Source: Bryobacterales bacterium
Lineage (GTDB): Bacteria; Acidobacteriota; Terriglobia; Bryobacterales; Bryobacteraceae
DNA length: 8,025 bases
Reading direction: 5' to 3'
NCBI GenBank assembly: GCA_003139735.1
Contig: PLGA01000263.1
Location: 1 to 8,025, forward strand
Below, in pieces: positions 7,002 through 8,025 of this stretch. Made by a program: the position numbers and the translations under genes. Position 1 is the stretch's first letter. Each line of letters begins with the position of its first letter. The notes beneath the pieces are model-generated. The model was given only the letters and a program-made list of their open reading frames with translations. It was not told the DNA's origin and did no database searches.

Positions 7002-7087
7002 TTGAAACCCAGTGTACTCCCCAGCCGTGTAAGCTTGTGAAACGCTCCCGGCCCGAGCATCGTCATTCGGTCTTGGAGGAAATGAAA
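7002..7087. promoter_or_regulatory. Divergent intergenic region between the GH127 and DUF3300 genes
   Basis: This 86-bp spacer must hold the promoters of two divergent genes. For the minus-strand gene, TACACT (complement of 7011-7016) is a possible -10 placed 9 nt before the GH127 ATG, with only a weak TTCACA-like -35 at 19-nt spacing. For the plus-strand gene I find no hexamer pair at good spacing. No palindromic operator is obvious. Confidence 0.35.
7075..7079 (+). promoter_or_regulatory. Ribosome binding site deciding the DUF3300 start
   Basis: GGAGG ends 8 nt before the ATG at 7088-7090 but only 2 nt before the in-frame ATG at 7082-7084. The spacing favours the second ATG and rules out the far upstream in-frame ATG at 6968. 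Confidence 0.75.
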
Positions 7088-7972
7088 ATGCGGAGGACCA
7101 CACCGTTCGTAACGAAGTTACTGATTCTGGCGGGGATCGTTGCCATCCCTGCGTTCGCCCAGGCGCCCCCCCCAATGATCGCGCCCCCTCAGTTGGAACA
7201 ACTGGTGGCGCGCATCGCCCTTTACCCGGACCCGCTGCTGGCGCAGATTCTGGCCGCGGCGACTTATTCCAACGATATTCCCGCCGCCGCCCAATGGGCC
7301 GATCAGCACCATTACCTGACCGGCCAAGCCCTGGCTGACGCCATCGCCGCGGACCAACTGCCTTGGGATCCCAGCGTGCAAGCGCTGCTCCCATTCCCAT
7401 CCGTCCTGGACATGATGAATTCCGACATGAACTGGACCGCCCAGCTTGGCAACGCCTTCCTGGCCCAGCAGCAGGACGTCATGGACGCCGTGCAGCGCCA
7501 GCGCGCCCTTGCGCAACGCTACGGCTACCTGAGGACCAATGGCCAGATCGTCGTCGGCGCCGGCCCGTATATCACCATCATGCCCGTGAACCCGGCCTTT
7601 ATGGTGGTTCCCTACTACGATCCGGCCGTCGTGTTCTTCGCGCCGCGCCCTGGATTCGCCGTCGGCCTCGGAGTCCGTTTCGGCTTCGGCGTGACCCTCG
7701 GCGGCTTCTTTGCGCCGTGGGGCTGGGGACCGGGAGCCGTCCATTTCGATTGGGGCGACCATGCCGTGTTCCTGAATAACGCGCGCTGGGGCAGGACTTG
7801 GTCCAACCGGGCCTCCTACGTCCATCCCTACGCCACCATCCGCCGCCCCGCCCCCGGCGCCGCGCGTTCCGCCGAGGGCCATCAGCTCATTCCACGTTCC
7901 GAGGCCGAGCGGAGCGCCCCGAGGCAAGGCCGCGCCGCCCCTCGCGAAGCGCACAAAGAAGGCCGCCGCTAA
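7088..7972 (+). CDS. Secreted DUF3300 family protein, function unknown
   Basis: A 294-residue exported protein. Residues 1-24 form a clear signal peptide (basic MRRTTPFVTK, hydrophobic LLILAGIVAIPAFA) with likely cleavage AFA-QA, so it is probably periplasmic or envelope-located. After a Pro-rich linker, residues about 36-155 match the DUF3300 pattern: LVARIALYPDPLLAQILAAATY, then helices rich in Ala and Gln, and DLPW-like LPWDPSVQALLPFP. The MPVNPAFMVVPYYDPAVVFF stretch and a Gly/Phe/Trp-rich section (about 190-230) follow; NNARWGRTWSNRASYVHPYA closes the recognisable part. The last 45 or so residues are low-complexity and rich in Arg, Ala and Pro, suggesting a disordered basic tail. The family has no established function that I know of. 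The start at 7088 is set by GGAGG at 7075-7079. It is divergent from the GH127 gene, and copy B of the two-hairpin repeat begins 3 nt after its stop. Confidence 0.88.
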   Translation: MRRTTPFVTKLLILAGIVAIPAFAQAPPPMIAPPQLEQLVARIALYPDPLLAQILAAATYSNDIPAAAQWADQHHYLTGQALADAIAADQLPWDPSVQALLPFPSVLDMMNSDMNWTAQLGNAFLAQQQDVMDAVQRQRALAQRYGYLRTNGQIVVGAGPYITIMPVNPAFMVVPYYDPAVVFFAPRPGFAVGLGVRFGFGVTLGGFFAPWGWGPGAVHFDWGDHAVFLNNARWGRTWSNRASYVHPYATIRRPAPGAARSAEGHQLIPRSEAERSAPRQGRAAPREAHKEGRR

Positions 7973-7975
7973 TTC

Positions 7976-8025
7976 GTAGAGTGGGCTTCCAGCCTGCTAT
8001 GCCGGCGTCCTTGCCGGCATTCTTC
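7976..8025 (+). repeat. Two-hairpin intergenic repeat, copy B (reaches the window edge)
   Basis: It matches copy A (840-889) at 46 of 50 positions in the same orientation, differing at element positions 3, 14, 15 and 36. The strong hairpin has arms ATGCCGGC at 7999-8006 and GCCGGCAT at 8013-8020 with a GTCCTT loop; the small one has GGCT at 7984-7987 and AGCC at 7991-7994. The match runs to the last base of the window, so the element or a gene beyond it may continue. As in copy A, the element begins 3 nt past a stop codon. Confidence 0.85.

Noticed and set aside
6968..7087. Upstream ATG choices for the DUF3300 gene
   Set aside because: The start at 6968 would place 40 unrelated residues before the signal peptide and overlap the GH127 gene; the ATG at 7082 is only 2 nt from the GGAGG.
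7002..7400. N-terminal extension of the GH127 frame
   Set aside because: It reads antisense through the DUF3300 gene, and the signal peptide at 7001 gives a natural start.
1..8025. CRISPR array, tRNA/rRNA, insertion sequence, toxin-antitoxin or defence gene
   Set aside because: None seen: no regular spacer array, no cloverleaf or rRNA-like stretch, and no transposase or other such protein among the open frames.

Overview
This window looks like chromosomal DNA from a GC-rich (by eye above 60% GC) Gram-negative-type soil bacterium. The best guess is Acidobacteriota, of the Bryobacterales / Candidatus Solibacter kind. That placement is inference from the gene mix (a YpdA-type flavin reductase next to alaS, a secreted GH127 glycosidase, a secreted DUF3300 protein, a CxH/CxxC mini zinc-ribbon protein) and from the short GC-rich palindromic repeats between genes. 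There is no rRNA, tRNA, CRISPR array, insertion sequence or phage gene.

Layout. Bases 1-836 (+) hold the 3' three quarters of anmK, a cell-wall recycling kinase cut by the window edge. Converging on it and overlapping its end by 11 bp is a 93-residue putative zinc-ribbon protein (826-1107, -). After a 124-bp gap with a perfect 20-bp palindrome come two tightly packed minus-strand genes: alaS (2226-4862, complete, GTG start) and, 7 nt downstream, a YpdA-like FAD/NADPH oxidoreductase (1232-2218). Upstream of alaS, across a 90-bp gap with another palindrome, is a secreted GH127-family glycosidase (4953-7001, -). It is divergent, across 86 bp, from a secreted DUF3300 protein (7088-7972, +).

How the genes fit together. 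alaS and the ypdA-like gene are probably one transcript with coupled translation. The other genes look like independent neighbours: cell-wall recycling, plant-polysaccharide breakdown and an exported protein of unknown role. I see no defence, mobile or biosynthetic system.

The most unusual content is in the spacers. Two 46/50-identical copies of a two-hairpin repeat each begin exactly 3 nt after a stop codon, and three of their four differences fall in predicted loops. One copy also encodes the C-terminal tail of the zinc-ribbon protein. Two further palindromes carry the same leading GTRGRG hexamer in the same orientation. The YpdA-like enzyme has Thr where, from memory, characterised YpdA proteins have their key Cys. 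No new multi-gene system is evident.
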